Below the pieces are notes generated by a model. That model did no database searches and was not told the DNA's origin. It saw only the letters and a list, made by a program, of their open reading frames with translations. This document shows, piece after piece, positions 30,416 through 38,670 of a DNA stretch of 64,000 nucleotides. The DNA is from an uncultured Phycisphaerales bacterium (GTDB lineage Bacteria; Planctomycetota; Phycisphaerae; Phycisphaerales; UBA1924), in assembly GCA_937871915.1 (NCBI GenBank), contig CALMPG010000018.1:1-64000 (forward strand), given 5' to 3'. The translations under genes and the position numbers were made by a program. Position 1 is the first letter of the stretch. The number at the start of each line of letters is the position of its first letter.

Positions 30416-32950
30416 TTACGCGGCCTCCTGCATGTACAGGCGTCGGATCAGTTCGTCAATGGCGTTCCGTAACTCGGTGATGCCGCCGAAGCTCTTGGCG
30501 ATGTGACGCACGTCGCTGTTGAACGGCGCGAGCGTGAACACCGAGGGGTCCGCGACCTCGACCAGGCCGCCGAAGCGGTACTTGTCCACCAATGCGAGCA
30601 GGATGTCGCGTGCCTCCTGATCGAAGTTCTCGAAGAACTCCTTGTGGAGGTTGAAGAGTGCGTTGGCCCGCTCCTCGCAGCTGTGAAGGTCGGCTCCGAA
30701 GGCCACATGGGCGAGGAGGTCGTATGAGTCCGCGTCGGGGTGTTGGAGGATCTCGCGCAAGATGTCGAGGTGGACCATCCGCCCTTCGAGAGTGTCCAGC
30801 AGCGCATCGCGTCGTGGCTTGTCCACCCACGCCTGCTGGAGTTCCACCATTGAATGGCAGGCCGCGAGGATCTCCTCACGGACCTTGCGGAGATAGTCCT
30901 CGGGCGTGACGAGGTTGCCGTCGGCGTCGCGTTCCTCGTAGACCTCGTCCACCATCTTCACGTCGAGACCGGTGATCTTGACGCGGCGGTGGACGACGTC
31001 CTTCGTGGGTTTGAGCGCGACCGCTAGTGCGAGCGCGGCCGCGGGGTCTGTCTGGACCGTCATCTGGACGCGCTTGTGGTCCTTCGCGGTGATGACGATG
31101 ACCACCGTGCCCGTGCCGATGTTGGGGAAGAAGAACTGCCCGTTGGGGCCGGTGAACTGGTCGATGACCTCGTTCGGGCCGGTCTGGAGGAACACGCGGG
31201 CGTTGGCGATGGGTTCGCCGGTCTCTTCGTCAGTGACGGTGCCGCCGACGATGCAGGTGAACGGTTCGCCGGTCTCCGCCCCGCCTTCGCTCGGTTCGCT
31301 GGGGCGATCCCAGTCGTCGAAGAGACGTGTCGCGCCCGTGTAGTCGATGACCCGGAACCAGAACTTGTCGGTATCGGCGCAGAGCCGCGAGCCCCGCCCG
31401 ACGATCTGCTTGAAGGAGACGATCGAGCTGATCGGCTTCATGAACACCACATTGCGGACGCTCGGTGCATCCACGCCGGTGGTGAGCAGATCGACCGTCG
31501 TCGCGATGACCGGGACCAGCTTCTCCGTGTCCTGGAACTTTTCGAGAAGCGCCTTCCCGGTCGCGCCCTCCTCGGAAACGATGCGGACGGCGTAGTCCGG
31601 CACGTTCAGGTCAGCATTGAGCCGGTTGAGCTCCTGCGTAACCTGGAGCGCGTGGTCCATGTTCACGCAGAAGACCATCGTCTTCTCCATCCGGCCGAAC
31701 CGGTTGAGAAGCTTGGACATGTGCTCGCAGAGCTTGCGGACGTGATCCGGCATCGTGATCCGGCGCTCGAACTCCGGCACGTCGTAGCGATCCTCAACCT
31801 GCTCCCCCTCGGGCACCTCGACCTGCGCACCCTGCGCCGTTGCGTCCTGGATGACGAGGCCGTCGCGCGTGAAGTTGGTGCGAGAGCGGTGGACCTTGTA
31901 CGTCGCCAGGAAGCCATCGTCGATGCCCTGACCCAGGGAGTAGGTGAAGACGGCATCGCCGAAGTACTTGTACGTGTCGATGTTCTCCGTCCGCTTCGGC
32001 GTGGCGGTCATGCCGAGCTGCACGGCGGTCTCGAAGTGCTTCAGGATGGCATTCCAAGTGCCGAACCCGGATCGGTGGCATTCATCGATGATGATCAGGT
32101 CGAAGAAGTCGCGCGGGTACTTCTGGAACAGCCGTGCACCATCGACCCCGGAGTACATCGCTTGGTAGATGCCGAAGTACACCGAGCGGTTGACCGGCGC
32201 CTTGCCCTCAGCGATGACATCCCGCTCGTTCTCGAACGGCTCGAAGGTGTTGTACGCCTGATCCCGAAGCACATTTCGATCGGCCAGGAACAGAATGCGG
32301 GGCGGCCGGTCGGCACCGGACACGTTCCATCGGGATTGCCAGAGTTTCCAGGCGAGCTGGAAGGCAATCACGGTCTTGCCCGTGCCCGTCGCCAGGTTGA
32401 TCATGACACGGTCGCGGCCCTGCAAAATCGCCTCGATCGTGTTGTTGATGGCGACTTCCTGGTAGTAGCGAGGGGGTTTCCCGCCCTTGGTGCAGTACGG
32501 CGTCAGGAGCGGGTTGCGGAGGCGTGCGGCGTCCAACGCCTTGTACGCGCAGAGCCGTTGCCACAGGTCAGCCGGCGATGGGTACGCCGTCAGCGTGCGC
32601 TGCGTGTTGGTCGTGAAGTCCCACTCCTCGATCCCATGCCCGTTGGTCGAATACGCGAAGTGGAGACCCAGGATCTGCGCATAGTCCTTGGCCTGCTGAA
32701 GCCCGGCGGCAGGCTCGTGGTCCTCATCCTTGGCTTCGACAACCGCGATGGGGAACGACTCCTCGTACCGCAAGAGATAGTCCGCCTTCTTTCCCTTTTG
32801 GCGGCGGTGCCCATCGCCGACGAGCACGATTTGCCCGTCCGTGAAGTAGTGCTGCTCGGCGATACGCCAGGCAGGATTGTCCCAGCCGGCGGCCAGAAGC
32901 GCCGGCGTGACATACACGCGGCATGTGTCAGCCTCGTTGAGGGTGCTCAT
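30416..32950 (-). CDS. hsdR: type I restriction subunit R, EcoEI-like, with inserted beta domain
   Basis: The 844-residue protein has a nuclease core (D57 in KADYLL, E72-x-K74 in VEAKDE), Walker A ATGTGKT (187-193), DECH (289-292), motif VI region FKQIVGRGSRL and an EcoEI-type C-terminal domain. Between the motor and that domain, residues about 565-648 form a carboxypeptidase-regulatory-like beta sandwich (GGTVTDEETGEPIANARVFL, TGPNGQFFFPNI). This insert is not part of the textbook HsdR. The start overlaps the HTH gene by four bases (ATGA). It is the first enzyme gene of an operon HTH-hsdR-hsdM-hsdS-nuclease. Confidence 0.93.
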   Translation of the reverse strand: MSTLNEADTCRVYVTPALLAAGWDNPAWRIAEQHYFTDGQIVLVGDGHRRQKGKKADYLLRYEESFPIAVVEAKDEDHEPAAGLQQAKDYAQILGLHFAYSTNGHGIEEWDFTTNTQRTLTAYPSPADLWQRLCAYKALDAARLRNPLLTPYCTKGGKPPRYYQEVAINNTIEAILQGRDRVMINLATGTGKTVIAFQLAWKLWQSRWNVSGADRPPRILFLADRNVLRDQAYNTFEPFENERDVIAEGKAPVNRSVYFGIYQAMYSGVDGARLFQKYPRDFFDLIIIDECHRSGFGTWNAILKHFETAVQLGMTATPKRTENIDTYKYFGDAVFTYSLGQGIDDGFLATYKVHRSRTNFTRDGLVIQDATAQGAQVEVPEGEQVEDRYDVPEFERRITMPDHVRKLCEHMSKLLNRFGRMEKTMVFCVNMDHALQVTQELNRLNADLNVPDYAVRIVSEEGATGKALLEKFQDTEKLVPVIATTVDLLTTGVDAPSVRNVVFMKPISSIVSFKQIVGRGSRLCADTDKFWFRVIDYTGATRLFDDWDRPSEPSEGGAETGEPFTCIVGGTVTDEETGEPIANARVFLQTGPNEVIDQFTGPNGQFFFPNIGTGTVVIVITAKDHKRVQMTVQTDPAAALALAVALKPTKDVVHRRVKITGLDVKMVDEVYEERDADGNLVTPEDYLRKVREEILAACHSMVELQQAWVDKPRRDALLDTLEGRMVHLDILREILQHPDADSYDLLAHVAFGADLHSCEERANALFNLHKEFFENFDQEARDILLALVDKYRFGGLVEVADPSVFTLAPFNSDVRHIAKSFGGITELRNAIDELIRRLYMQEAA

Positions 32951-33156
32951 CGACCACCCCGCTTGTCGAGCCAGCGGTCGATCGTGTCTCGCCGGAACCG
33001 CCAGTGCTTACCGACTTTGTGCCCGGGGATCTGCCCGCTCTGAACGAGCTTGTAGAGCGACGACTTCGAGACCTGGAGATACTCCGCGAGGTCGTCGATG
33101 GTCATGACGGCGGGCGGGGCCGGAGGCGGGCTGTCGGGAATCCGGGCGCGGGGCAT
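32947..33156 (-). CDS. small HTH regulator of R-M system 2 (AlpA/excisionase fold)
   Basis: The 69-residue protein is a near twin of the one at 5782-6012: VMTIDDLAEYLQVSKSSLYKLV, then PGHKVGKHWRFRRDTIDRWL. It leads the second type I operon just as its twin leads the first, although the enzymes are of different families and the gene orders differ. The promoter block is shared too. The likely role is autogenous control of the operon. It could also be a general recruiter for the mobile element, but the position makes a C-protein-like role more likely. Confidence 0.75.
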   Translation of the reverse strand: MPRARIPDSPPPAPPAVMTIDDLAEYLQVSKSSLYKLVQSGQIPGHKVGKHWRFRRDTIDRWLDKRGGR

Positions 33157-33181
33157 AGGGAGGCATGGTAGCAGTTTCTGG
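33157..33181 (-). promoter_or_regulatory. extended -10 promoter of R-M control gene 2
   Basis: On the minus strand TGC-TACCAT (33173-33165) is an extended -10 box eight bases before the ATG. It matches the block before the first HTH gene in 12 of 14 positions. No ribosome-binding site precedes the ATG beyond a CT-rich run, in line with a leaderless message. Confidence 0.6.
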
Positions 33182-33228
33182 CGGTTGCTGCACGCGCCGA
33201 TCTACCTGATAGTCCCTGCCCCGACGGA

Positions 33229-34128
33229 CTACGACGATCCTTTTAGCTCGGGGGCTTCCGCCAGCTTCTGGAACTCGCTCAGGATGTCCGGGAACTTCTG
33301 GGACAGGTACTTGACGACCGTCGCGTGGTCGAGGAGCTTCCGGAGGTACGCCACGGCCAGGACCAGGTTCAGCGTGTTCTTTCCGTGCGACTCCTCGATC
33401 ATCAGGAAGTCCTTGCTGAGCAGCTCCATCTCCCGCTCCATGCGGGCGATGTCCTCAGGTCGGACGCCCGGGAGGACCTTCTCCTTGTCGATGTCCACCA
33501 GGTCCTTCTCGGGCGTGGCTGCGAGCAGGCACATCGCGTACTCGGTCGTAAAATTGTTGGCGGCGACCATGAGCTCGGCCATTTCGATCTGCCGCATGGG
33601 CACGGCCCGCTTGATCTCGCGCAGGGCCTTGGCGGTCACCTTCCGCTCTTTCAGTAGCGCCACGGCCTCGGGGCAGATACCGGCAAGCAGGTCACGCTTG
33701 AGCCGGATCGCGCGGGCATCGACGCTGAGCGTGGCGGCGATGCGCTCCTCGGTGACCCCATTCTCCAGCGCCTTCAGGATCATGTAGTGCTCCTGAATGG
33801 GCGACATCCGGTTGACCTTGTGGTTGTACGTGAAGGCCTCGTCGTCGGTGGCGATCAGACAGAAGACCTCGGTGCGGCCGAGCTCCTTGAGCACGTCGAG
33901 CCGGTAATGCCCGTCGAGCAGGGTGTACCGTTGCTCGGATTTTCCGTTCCGTTCCTGCGGGTAGATGATGAGCGGCTCAATGAGACCGATCTCGCGGATC
34001 GAGGCGCTCAGGCGCAGGTATTGCTGCCCTTCGCGCGTCTCCGGGCGCACCGTACGAACCGGAAGAATCTGCCCGACGGGCACCATCTTCCCCTTGGGAT
34101 CGAACGCCAACTTCACGGTCGCCGGCAT
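33229..34128 (-). CDS. RepB-type partition protein
   Basis: The 299-residue protein has a ParB-like N-terminal domain (SASIREIGLIEPLIIYP, YTLLDGHYRLDVLKELG) and a helix-turn-helix middle (ENGVTEERIAATLSVDARAIRLKRDLLAGI). The C-terminal region is of the plasmid-partitioning RepB type. The Met at 34128 is chosen because it follows the upstream stop by one base and gives the normal family length. It works next to another ParB-like protein and a serine recombinase; this trio is a known mobile module. Here it may bind the iteron array upstream of the operon. Confidence 0.8.
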   Translation of the reverse strand: MPATVKLAFDPKGKMVPVGQILPVRTVRPETREGQQYLRLSASIREIGLIEPLIIYPQERNGKSEQRYTLLDGHYRLDVLKELGRTEVFCLIATDDEAFTYNHKVNRMSPIQEHYMILKALENGVTEERIAATLSVDARAIRLKRDLLAGICPEAVALLKERKVTAKALREIKRAVPMRQIEMAELMVAANNFTTEYAMCLLAATPEKDLVDIDKEKVLPGVRPEDIARMEREMELLSKDFLMIEESHGKNTLNLVLAVAYLRKLLDHATVVKYLSQKFPDILSEFQKLAEAPELKGSS

Positions 34129-34129
34129 T

Positions 34130-35020
34130 TCACGCCCCCTTGCGGCCAACATGCTCGGCCAGGAACTGCGGCATGGTGGAGAGGTTCGCCGCACGCAGGA
34201 CGGCCACGAAGCCTGGATCGGCTAAGAGCTGCTTGAGTGCGCTGCCGACGAACAGGAGCCGCGTCTCGCAGATCTTGGCCTTGTGGACCAGCAGCCGCTG
34301 CTTAGCGCTCTCGCGCTTGTATGCCTGCATGAGCGTGTCAGTGGTCACCTCCTTCTTGTGGTTCTTCGGTCCGGCGTGCCGCATCGACTTCCCGACGGCG
34401 CGGCGAACCTCGATGAGGCGGCGGGCCTTGAGGAGCTGCTTGCCGCGTAGGCTCTTGGACTCGTAGGCGTCCGCGAGCGCCCGCTGGACCGCCTGATCGT
34501 CCGAGGTGGCGATGGTGACCGCAATACTGATGGGGATCTGCCCCCCTTCCACGGCCTCGAGGAGGCGGGTTTCGCCCTGCTTCAGCAGCCGCACGATGCC
34601 CTTTACATACGAGGCGTGCAGGTCCGTCTTCTGTGCGATCTCTGTGTAGGAGTATCCTCGCTCCTTGAGATTGCCGATCTCCCGAAGCATCTCGACGCAC
34701 GTCTGTCGGCGGCGGGCAAGGTTCTCGGCCAGGCTCATGAGCAGCAGCTCTTCGCGCGTGGCTTCAATCACAAGCGCTGGCACGGAGGTGTCGCCCAGCT
34801 GCCTGCACGCCTCCAGCCGCCCCTGGCCGCAAACCAGCTCGTACAGAGGCTTGCCATCGCGAGAGCCGCGCTGGACCACAGTGATCGGCTTCTTCAGGCC
34901 AATGTGCGAGATGTTGCTGACGATCTGCCTGAACTTGATCTTGCCGCGCTCGCGCGGGTTCATGACCGTAATCTGATCGATCGGGATGCGGACGACGTTG
35001 GTATCGCGGTGGTCGATCAT
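34130..35020 (-). CDS. ParB/RepB-like protein
   Basis: The 296-residue protein has a full ParB N-terminal domain: IPIDQITVMNPRERGKIKFRQIVSNISHIGLKKPITV, then ELVCGQGRLEACRQLG and LLMSLAENLARR (the ParB arginine box region). A helix-turn-helix follows (YSYTEIAQKTDLHASYVKGIVRLLKQG) and a RepB-like C-terminal part. It starts four bases inside the recombinase gene end (ATGA). In plasmids such proteins bind centromere-like repeats; there is no ParA gene nearby, so partition in the classical sense is doubtful and a role in recombination control is as likely. Confidence 0.82.
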   Translation of the reverse strand: MIDHRDTNVVRIPIDQITVMNPRERGKIKFRQIVSNISHIGLKKPITVVQRGSRDGKPLYELVCGQGRLEACRQLGDTSVPALVIEATREELLLMSLAENLARRRQTCVEMLREIGNLKERGYSYTEIAQKTDLHASYVKGIVRLLKQGETRLLEAVEGGQIPISIAVTIATSDDQAVQRALADAYESKSLRGKQLLKARRLIEVRRAVGKSMRHAGPKNHKKEVTTDTLMQAYKRESAKQRLLVHKAKICETRLLFVGSALKQLLADPGFVAVLRAANLSTMPQFLAEHVGRKGA

Positions 35021-36573
35021 GCGGCCACCTCGATCTGGACGACCTTGGCCATCCCGAGGAAGAACTCCAGCGACTCGAACCGGAACGTGTCGATCGATGC
35101 CCCGTTGAACTCAGAGAGCCGCAACTCGGGCATCTCGATGTCAATAGCGGGGAGCCGGAAGTAGTCCGCGGGCTGCTCGTTGGCCGCGTTCATCCGCACG
35201 ATGATGTGGATGTCGGGGCCGCGCTCCCCAGGCGTTCGGAAGCGCCAGCGGTGGGAGCCTGAGGGCGTAGACCTGCACCGCGCTAGGTAGAGTGACGCGC
35301 TGTAAAGCCCGTTGATGACGAGTATGTCCGAGGCCTCGTCGCGCTCGACGGTCGCGCCCATCGTTTGCAGGTCCTGGATCATGTCACCCAAGAGCTGCGG
35401 GTGAGCCTGCCTCAGGTGCCGGTTGATCTCCAGGTACTCGAAGTCTCGCTCAGGCGTGTAGCCCGCCAGCCGGTACGCATTGACCAGGCTCCCGAACCGC
35501 TGCCGATAGGCGGAGCTCGACGGCATGCCGTCGGTTTCGTCGATGAGGACCCCCGAGAGTTCGGGGTGGACGGCCAGCAGTGTCTTCAAGCGCTCCAGCA
35601 TCTCTGCGTCAGTGAAGTACCGGTTGCGCTCCTGGATGATGCCCCGCGCCATATAGAAGGATTCGGGATCAACGATGGGATCGAAGGCTCCGTCGGCCCT
35701 CACCCACATCTCCGGGGGGTTCACGACCCGCTTCTTTTTGAGCTTGAACGACACCCGGTTGTAGATGTTGTTCCCGATGTACTTCTCGTTAGCCAGGATC
35801 TGGTGGATCATGCTCCGGGTCCACGGCCGATCGCACCCGGACGCGATGCCCGCCGCGTTGAGGCCGTCGGCAATGGTCCGCTCCCTCTGGCCGTGCTTGA
35901 CGAACTGCTCATAGATCGAGCGGACCACCTGGATCTCGTCGTCGGGGCCAGGCACCAGGATCACGCGGTCGGTTTGCAGGCTCTTTTGCTCCCCGCGATT
36001 GAGCACGCCCTTCGGCGTCCCGTTTACGTCGATGAGCATGCGGCGCAGGCCGTATCCGGCGGGGCCGCCCTGGCGATAGCCGAGTTGGATCAGCCGGCAT
36101 TGCCCCTTAAAGACCTTGTTGGAGAGTTCGCGGCTGTACTCGCCGGCCATCGCCCGCTTCACGCTCTTGATGATCGTGGAGACGGGGCTGCCGTCGTTAG
36201 CGAACTGTTCCATGCAGTATTCGACATGAATGCCAGCGCGCCTGCATGCGTACTCGTAGTACGCGCTCTCGTCGGCGTCTTGGAACCGGCCCCATCGACT
36301 GACGTCGTAGACGAGGATCGCCTTGTACGGCGCAGCGCCGCTCTGCACATCCGCGAGCATCTGACGGAGGGATTCTCGCCCCTCGATCCGCAGGCCGCTT
36401 TTGCCGTCGTCGGCGTAGGTCTTCACGATCTCGTAGCCGCGGGCTTGGGCGAACTCCGCGATCGCATCTCGCTGGTTCTCCGTGGAGTACTGCTGGTGCT
36501 CGGTGGACATACGCACGTACTGAGCTGCGGGTATCAGCGGGGCGGCTCCATCGGATTGATCAGCGGGCGGCAT
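35017..36573 (-). CDS. large serine recombinase
   Basis: The 518-residue protein has the resolvase catalytic domain with the nucleophile S23 in YVRMSTEHQQYSTENQ, the GRESLRQMLADV and DVSRWGR segments, followed by a recombinase domain (RTIADGLNAAGI, TRSMIHQILANEKYIGN) and a C-terminal zinc-poor region. Such enzymes integrate or excise DNA by concerted cuts. The Met at 36573 is chosen because GAAAGGAA is correctly spaced before it; 36591 is an alternative. It heads the operon recombinase-ParB-RepB and lies next to an iteron array at 36645-36699. Confidence 0.87.
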   Translation of the reverse strand: MPPADQSDGAAPLIPAAQYVRMSTEHQQYSTENQRDAIAEFAQARGYEIVKTYADDGKSGLRIEGRESLRQMLADVQSGAAPYKAILVYDVSRWGRFQDADESAYYEYACRRAGIHVEYCMEQFANDGSPVSTIIKSVKRAMAGEYSRELSNKVFKGQCRLIQLGYRQGGPAGYGLRRMLIDVNGTPKGVLNRGEQKSLQTDRVILVPGPDDEIQVVRSIYEQFVKHGQRERTIADGLNAAGIASGCDRPWTRSMIHQILANEKYIGNNIYNRVSFKLKKKRVVNPPEMWVRADGAFDPIVDPESFYMARGIIQERNRYFTDAEMLERLKTLLAVHPELSGVLIDETDGMPSSSAYRQRFGSLVNAYRLAGYTPERDFEYLEINRHLRQAHPQLLGDMIQDLQTMGATVERDEASDILVINGLYSASLYLARCRSTPSGSHRWRFRTPGERGPDIHIIVRMNAANEQPADYFRLPAIDIEMPELRLSEFNGASIDTFRFESLEFFLGMAKVVQIEVAA

Positions 36574-36644
36574 GGCGTTCCTTTCGAGCATTCGCGCGGC
36601 CGGTCGGCGGCCGCGCCGACGGAGTTCGATCAGACCGTACCCCA

Positions 36645-36699
36645 GTTGCTCGGTTGACCGGTTGCAAACCTGTTGCACTGCTGTTGAAAGGCTGTTGCA
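36645..36699 (-). repeat. iteron array upstream of the recombinase-ParB-RepB operon
   Basis: The hexamer GTTGCA or a one- to two-base variant begins at 36645, 36653, 36661, 36672, 36683 and 36694, so the spacing is 8, 8, 11, 11 and 11 bp. An 11-bp period keeps the sites on one helix face. The place, between the winged-helix gene and the recombinase start, fits an operator, a centromere-like site for the ParB proteins, or a recombination site. Confidence 0.65.
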
Positions 36700-36702
36700 C
36701 GT

Positions 36703-37158
36703 CTACGGCCTGCGAAGCAGCAGCGCGTAGTGGCCATACATGCGCCCGTCGATGAGCGCCGCGAGATCTGCCATGTCAGCGTCGCGCAGCTTGGTCTTGA
36801 GTCGGCAGACGGTGCTGCGGACTGTTGAGTACGTCCGTGTGCTGGCCCAGAGGTCATCCAGAAGGTTGTCGATGTTGACGTACTCGTTGGGGCGACGCGC
36901 AAGCCGTTCCAGAAGCGCGAACCCGGTGGTGTTCCCGAGCACACACCGGCGCTCACGCCACTGAACGGAGTATGTGCTGCGCTCGATGCGCAGTTGGTGG
37001 CCGTTGGGCGCTGCTGCGACGACAGGGGAAACGTGCGCCCGCGGAACGGCCTTTTCGATCAGGTCGCACAGGTCATCCACCTGAGTCACCATCGTGACCA
37101 GGCTGGAACGGAGCGTTTGTGCGGCTGTGAGCAGACGATCGGCGTGGGTGTTGTCCAT
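36703..37158 (-). CDS. winged-helix DNA-binding protein
   Basis: The 151-residue protein has a helical N-terminal part (residues 1-40, possible coiled coil) and an OmpR/PhoB-type winged helix (NTTGFALLERLARRPNEYVNIDNLLDDLW, then RSTVCRLKTKLRDADMADLAALI and a wing GRMYGHYALLL). There is no receiver domain. It is the first gene of the leftward block that continues with the serine recombinase and could be its transcription regulator, acting at the iteron array just downstream. Only 36 bp separate it from the last phage gene. Confidence 0.75.
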   Translation of the reverse strand: MDNTHADRLLTAAQTLRSSLVTMVTQVDDLCDLIEKAVPRAHVSPVVAAAPNGHQLRIERSTYSVQWRERRCVLGNTTGFALLERLARRPNEYVNIDNLLDDLWASTRTYSTVRSTVCRLKTKLRDADMADLAALIDGRMYGHYALLLRRP

Positions 37159-37194
37159 GCCAACGATCTGTCAGTGTGCGCGCGGCCAAATCTA

Positions 37195-38670
37195 TTAGAT
37201 CGAAAACGTCCCTGTCCCACCGCCCGAACTGGCCTCGCTCGCGCTGCCCGATCCGCTGCCGGAGGAGGACCCCGAGGACGAGCCCGAGCCGGAGCTGGAG
37301 AACGACGACGACCCGCTCGACTTGCTCCCGGATGATCCGCTCCCGCTGGATGAGCCGCTGCCCGATCCAGACCCTGAGCCCGATCCGGAGCCAGAGCCGC
37401 TCCCGGAGTCTGATCCGGAACCTGATCCTGACGATGCGCTGGCTGAGCCCGAACTCTGGGCGGTCGCGGGCATGTCGTTGTGGACCCACACGCCCTCGGC
37501 TAGAAGCGTGTTCGTGCCGGGGATGTGGATGGCGACGGTGCGGGTTGGGGCATCGATGCGGACGACCGACTCGACCTCCTCTTCGTTCATTTGCTCGTCG
37601 ATCAGGAAGTCGCCGGGCTGGATGAACTCGGCGGACGCGAAGCCCCACTCGTCGCCGCGGCGGATCATGAACGGATGCTCGGGCGTGGCCTTGAGGCGGC
37701 GGTTGATGACCACGAACCCGTGGTGCTCGCCGAGGCGGATGCTCGCCACCCGAGCGGCCACGGGCGTCGCGCCGTGCAGGCCGTGATGCGAGAGCCAGTT
37801 GTACTGGGCGCGGTAGGGCACATCAACCTCGAGGCCGGGGACTTGGATGGATGCCACGCGATCGCCCGGCTTGAGGTTCTCGATCAGCGTCAGACGGCCG
37901 TCCTCAAGGCGCACGAGGGTGCCGAAGAGGAGGCAGTTGCTGCCCGGACCGGACCCCGGCCCGCTGCCTGGACCCGAGCCGGGGCCGGAACCGGGGCCGC
38001 TCCCCGGTCCAGAGCCGCCGCCGCTGGAACCACCACCGGACGAGCCGCCGCCGCTCGATCCACCGGATGATCCGCCGGAACTCATGTCGCTGCTGCCACC
38101 TGACGACGAGGCCCCGCTCGACATGCCGCTGCTCTGGGCGCTGCTGCCCGATCCCGAGGACCCCGATCCGCTCGACGATCCGGAGCCGCTGGAAGAGCCG
38201 GAGCCGCTGGAAGAACCGGAACCGGACCCGCTACTGGGCGATCCGCTCGAAGATGATCCGGACGACGACGAACCCGAGGATGAGGACGCGCTGGACGACA
38301 TCGACGCCGACGATGAACTGCCGGACGATGATGTCGTCGTGCCGCTGCTCGACTCCGACGACCCCGACGACATCGAATCGCTCGACCCGCTGCTGGACGG
38401 CGTGTGGGTCGTGCCCGACGTGTTGCTGGTGAAAGCGCCGGTGGTATACGTCGTCAGTGTCTGCGTACCGCTTGGACCCGTGGTGAACATCACATCACCG
38501 GTCGTCGAGTAGCTCGGCGGCATGCTCGGCGTGCTGCTCGGCGTCGAGTAGGTGCTCTCGGGCGTCGAACCGGAGGGCGTGGAGTAGTTGCTCGACCCGC
38601 CACCCGTGGGCGGACGGCCCGTCGCCCACACGGGGATGTATAAGTAGTATCGGGTGGGGCCGTCGCTCAT
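37195..38670 (-). CDS. low-complexity phage protein with internal Hint (intein-like) domain
   Basis: The 491-residue protein starts with about 90 Thr, Ser and Pro-rich residues and a long Ser/Gly stretch with GSGP repeats. Residues 246-398 form a Hint domain: N-terminal Cys in CLLFGTLVRLEDG, PGDRV, the TPEHPF motif (block B TxxH) and the C-terminal VWVHN. After N398 comes Asp, not Cys, Ser or Thr, so self-cleavage rather than splicing is expected (bacterial intein-like type). A second Ser/Gly stretch follows to the end. It is the last gene of the phage structural operon and overlaps the previous gene (ATGA), so it is probably a fibre or decoration protein. Confidence 0.75.
   Translation of the reverse strand: MSDGPTRYYLYIPVWATGRPPTGGGSSNYSTPSGSTPESTYSTPSSTPSMPPSYSTTGDVMFTTGPSGTQTLTTYTTGAFTSNTSGTTHTPSSSGSSDSMSSGSSESSSGTTTSSSGSSSSASMSSSASSSSGSSSSGSSSSGSPSSGSGSGSSSGSGSSSGSGSSSGSGSSGSGSSAQSSGMSSGASSSGGSSDMSSGGSSGGSSGGGSSGGGSSGGGSGPGSGPGSGPGSGPGSGPGSGPGSNCLLFGTLVRLEDGRLTLIENLKPGDRVASIQVPGLEVDVPYRAQYNWLSHHGLHGATPVAARVASIRLGEHHGFVVINRRLKATPEHPFMIRRGDEWGFASAEFIQPGDFLIDEQMNEEEVESVVRIDAPTRTVAIHIPGTNTLLAEGVWVHNDMPATAQSSGSASASSGSGSGSDSGSGSGSGSGSGSGSGSGSSSGSGSSGSKSSGSSSFSSSGSGSSSGSSSGSGSGSASEASSGGGTGTFSI

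Noticed and set aside
31076-33043. 655-codon rightward open frame
   Set aside because: Mirror of hsdR, without domains.
37950-38300. Repeat array as a CRISPR
   Set aside because: The repeats are codon repeats for Gly, Ser and Pro inside a coding frame, without unique spacers.
37847-38512. Rightward Pro/Glu/Asp-rich open frame
   Set aside because: It is the antisense reading of the Ser/Gly repeat coding region and looks protein-like only because of the repeat.
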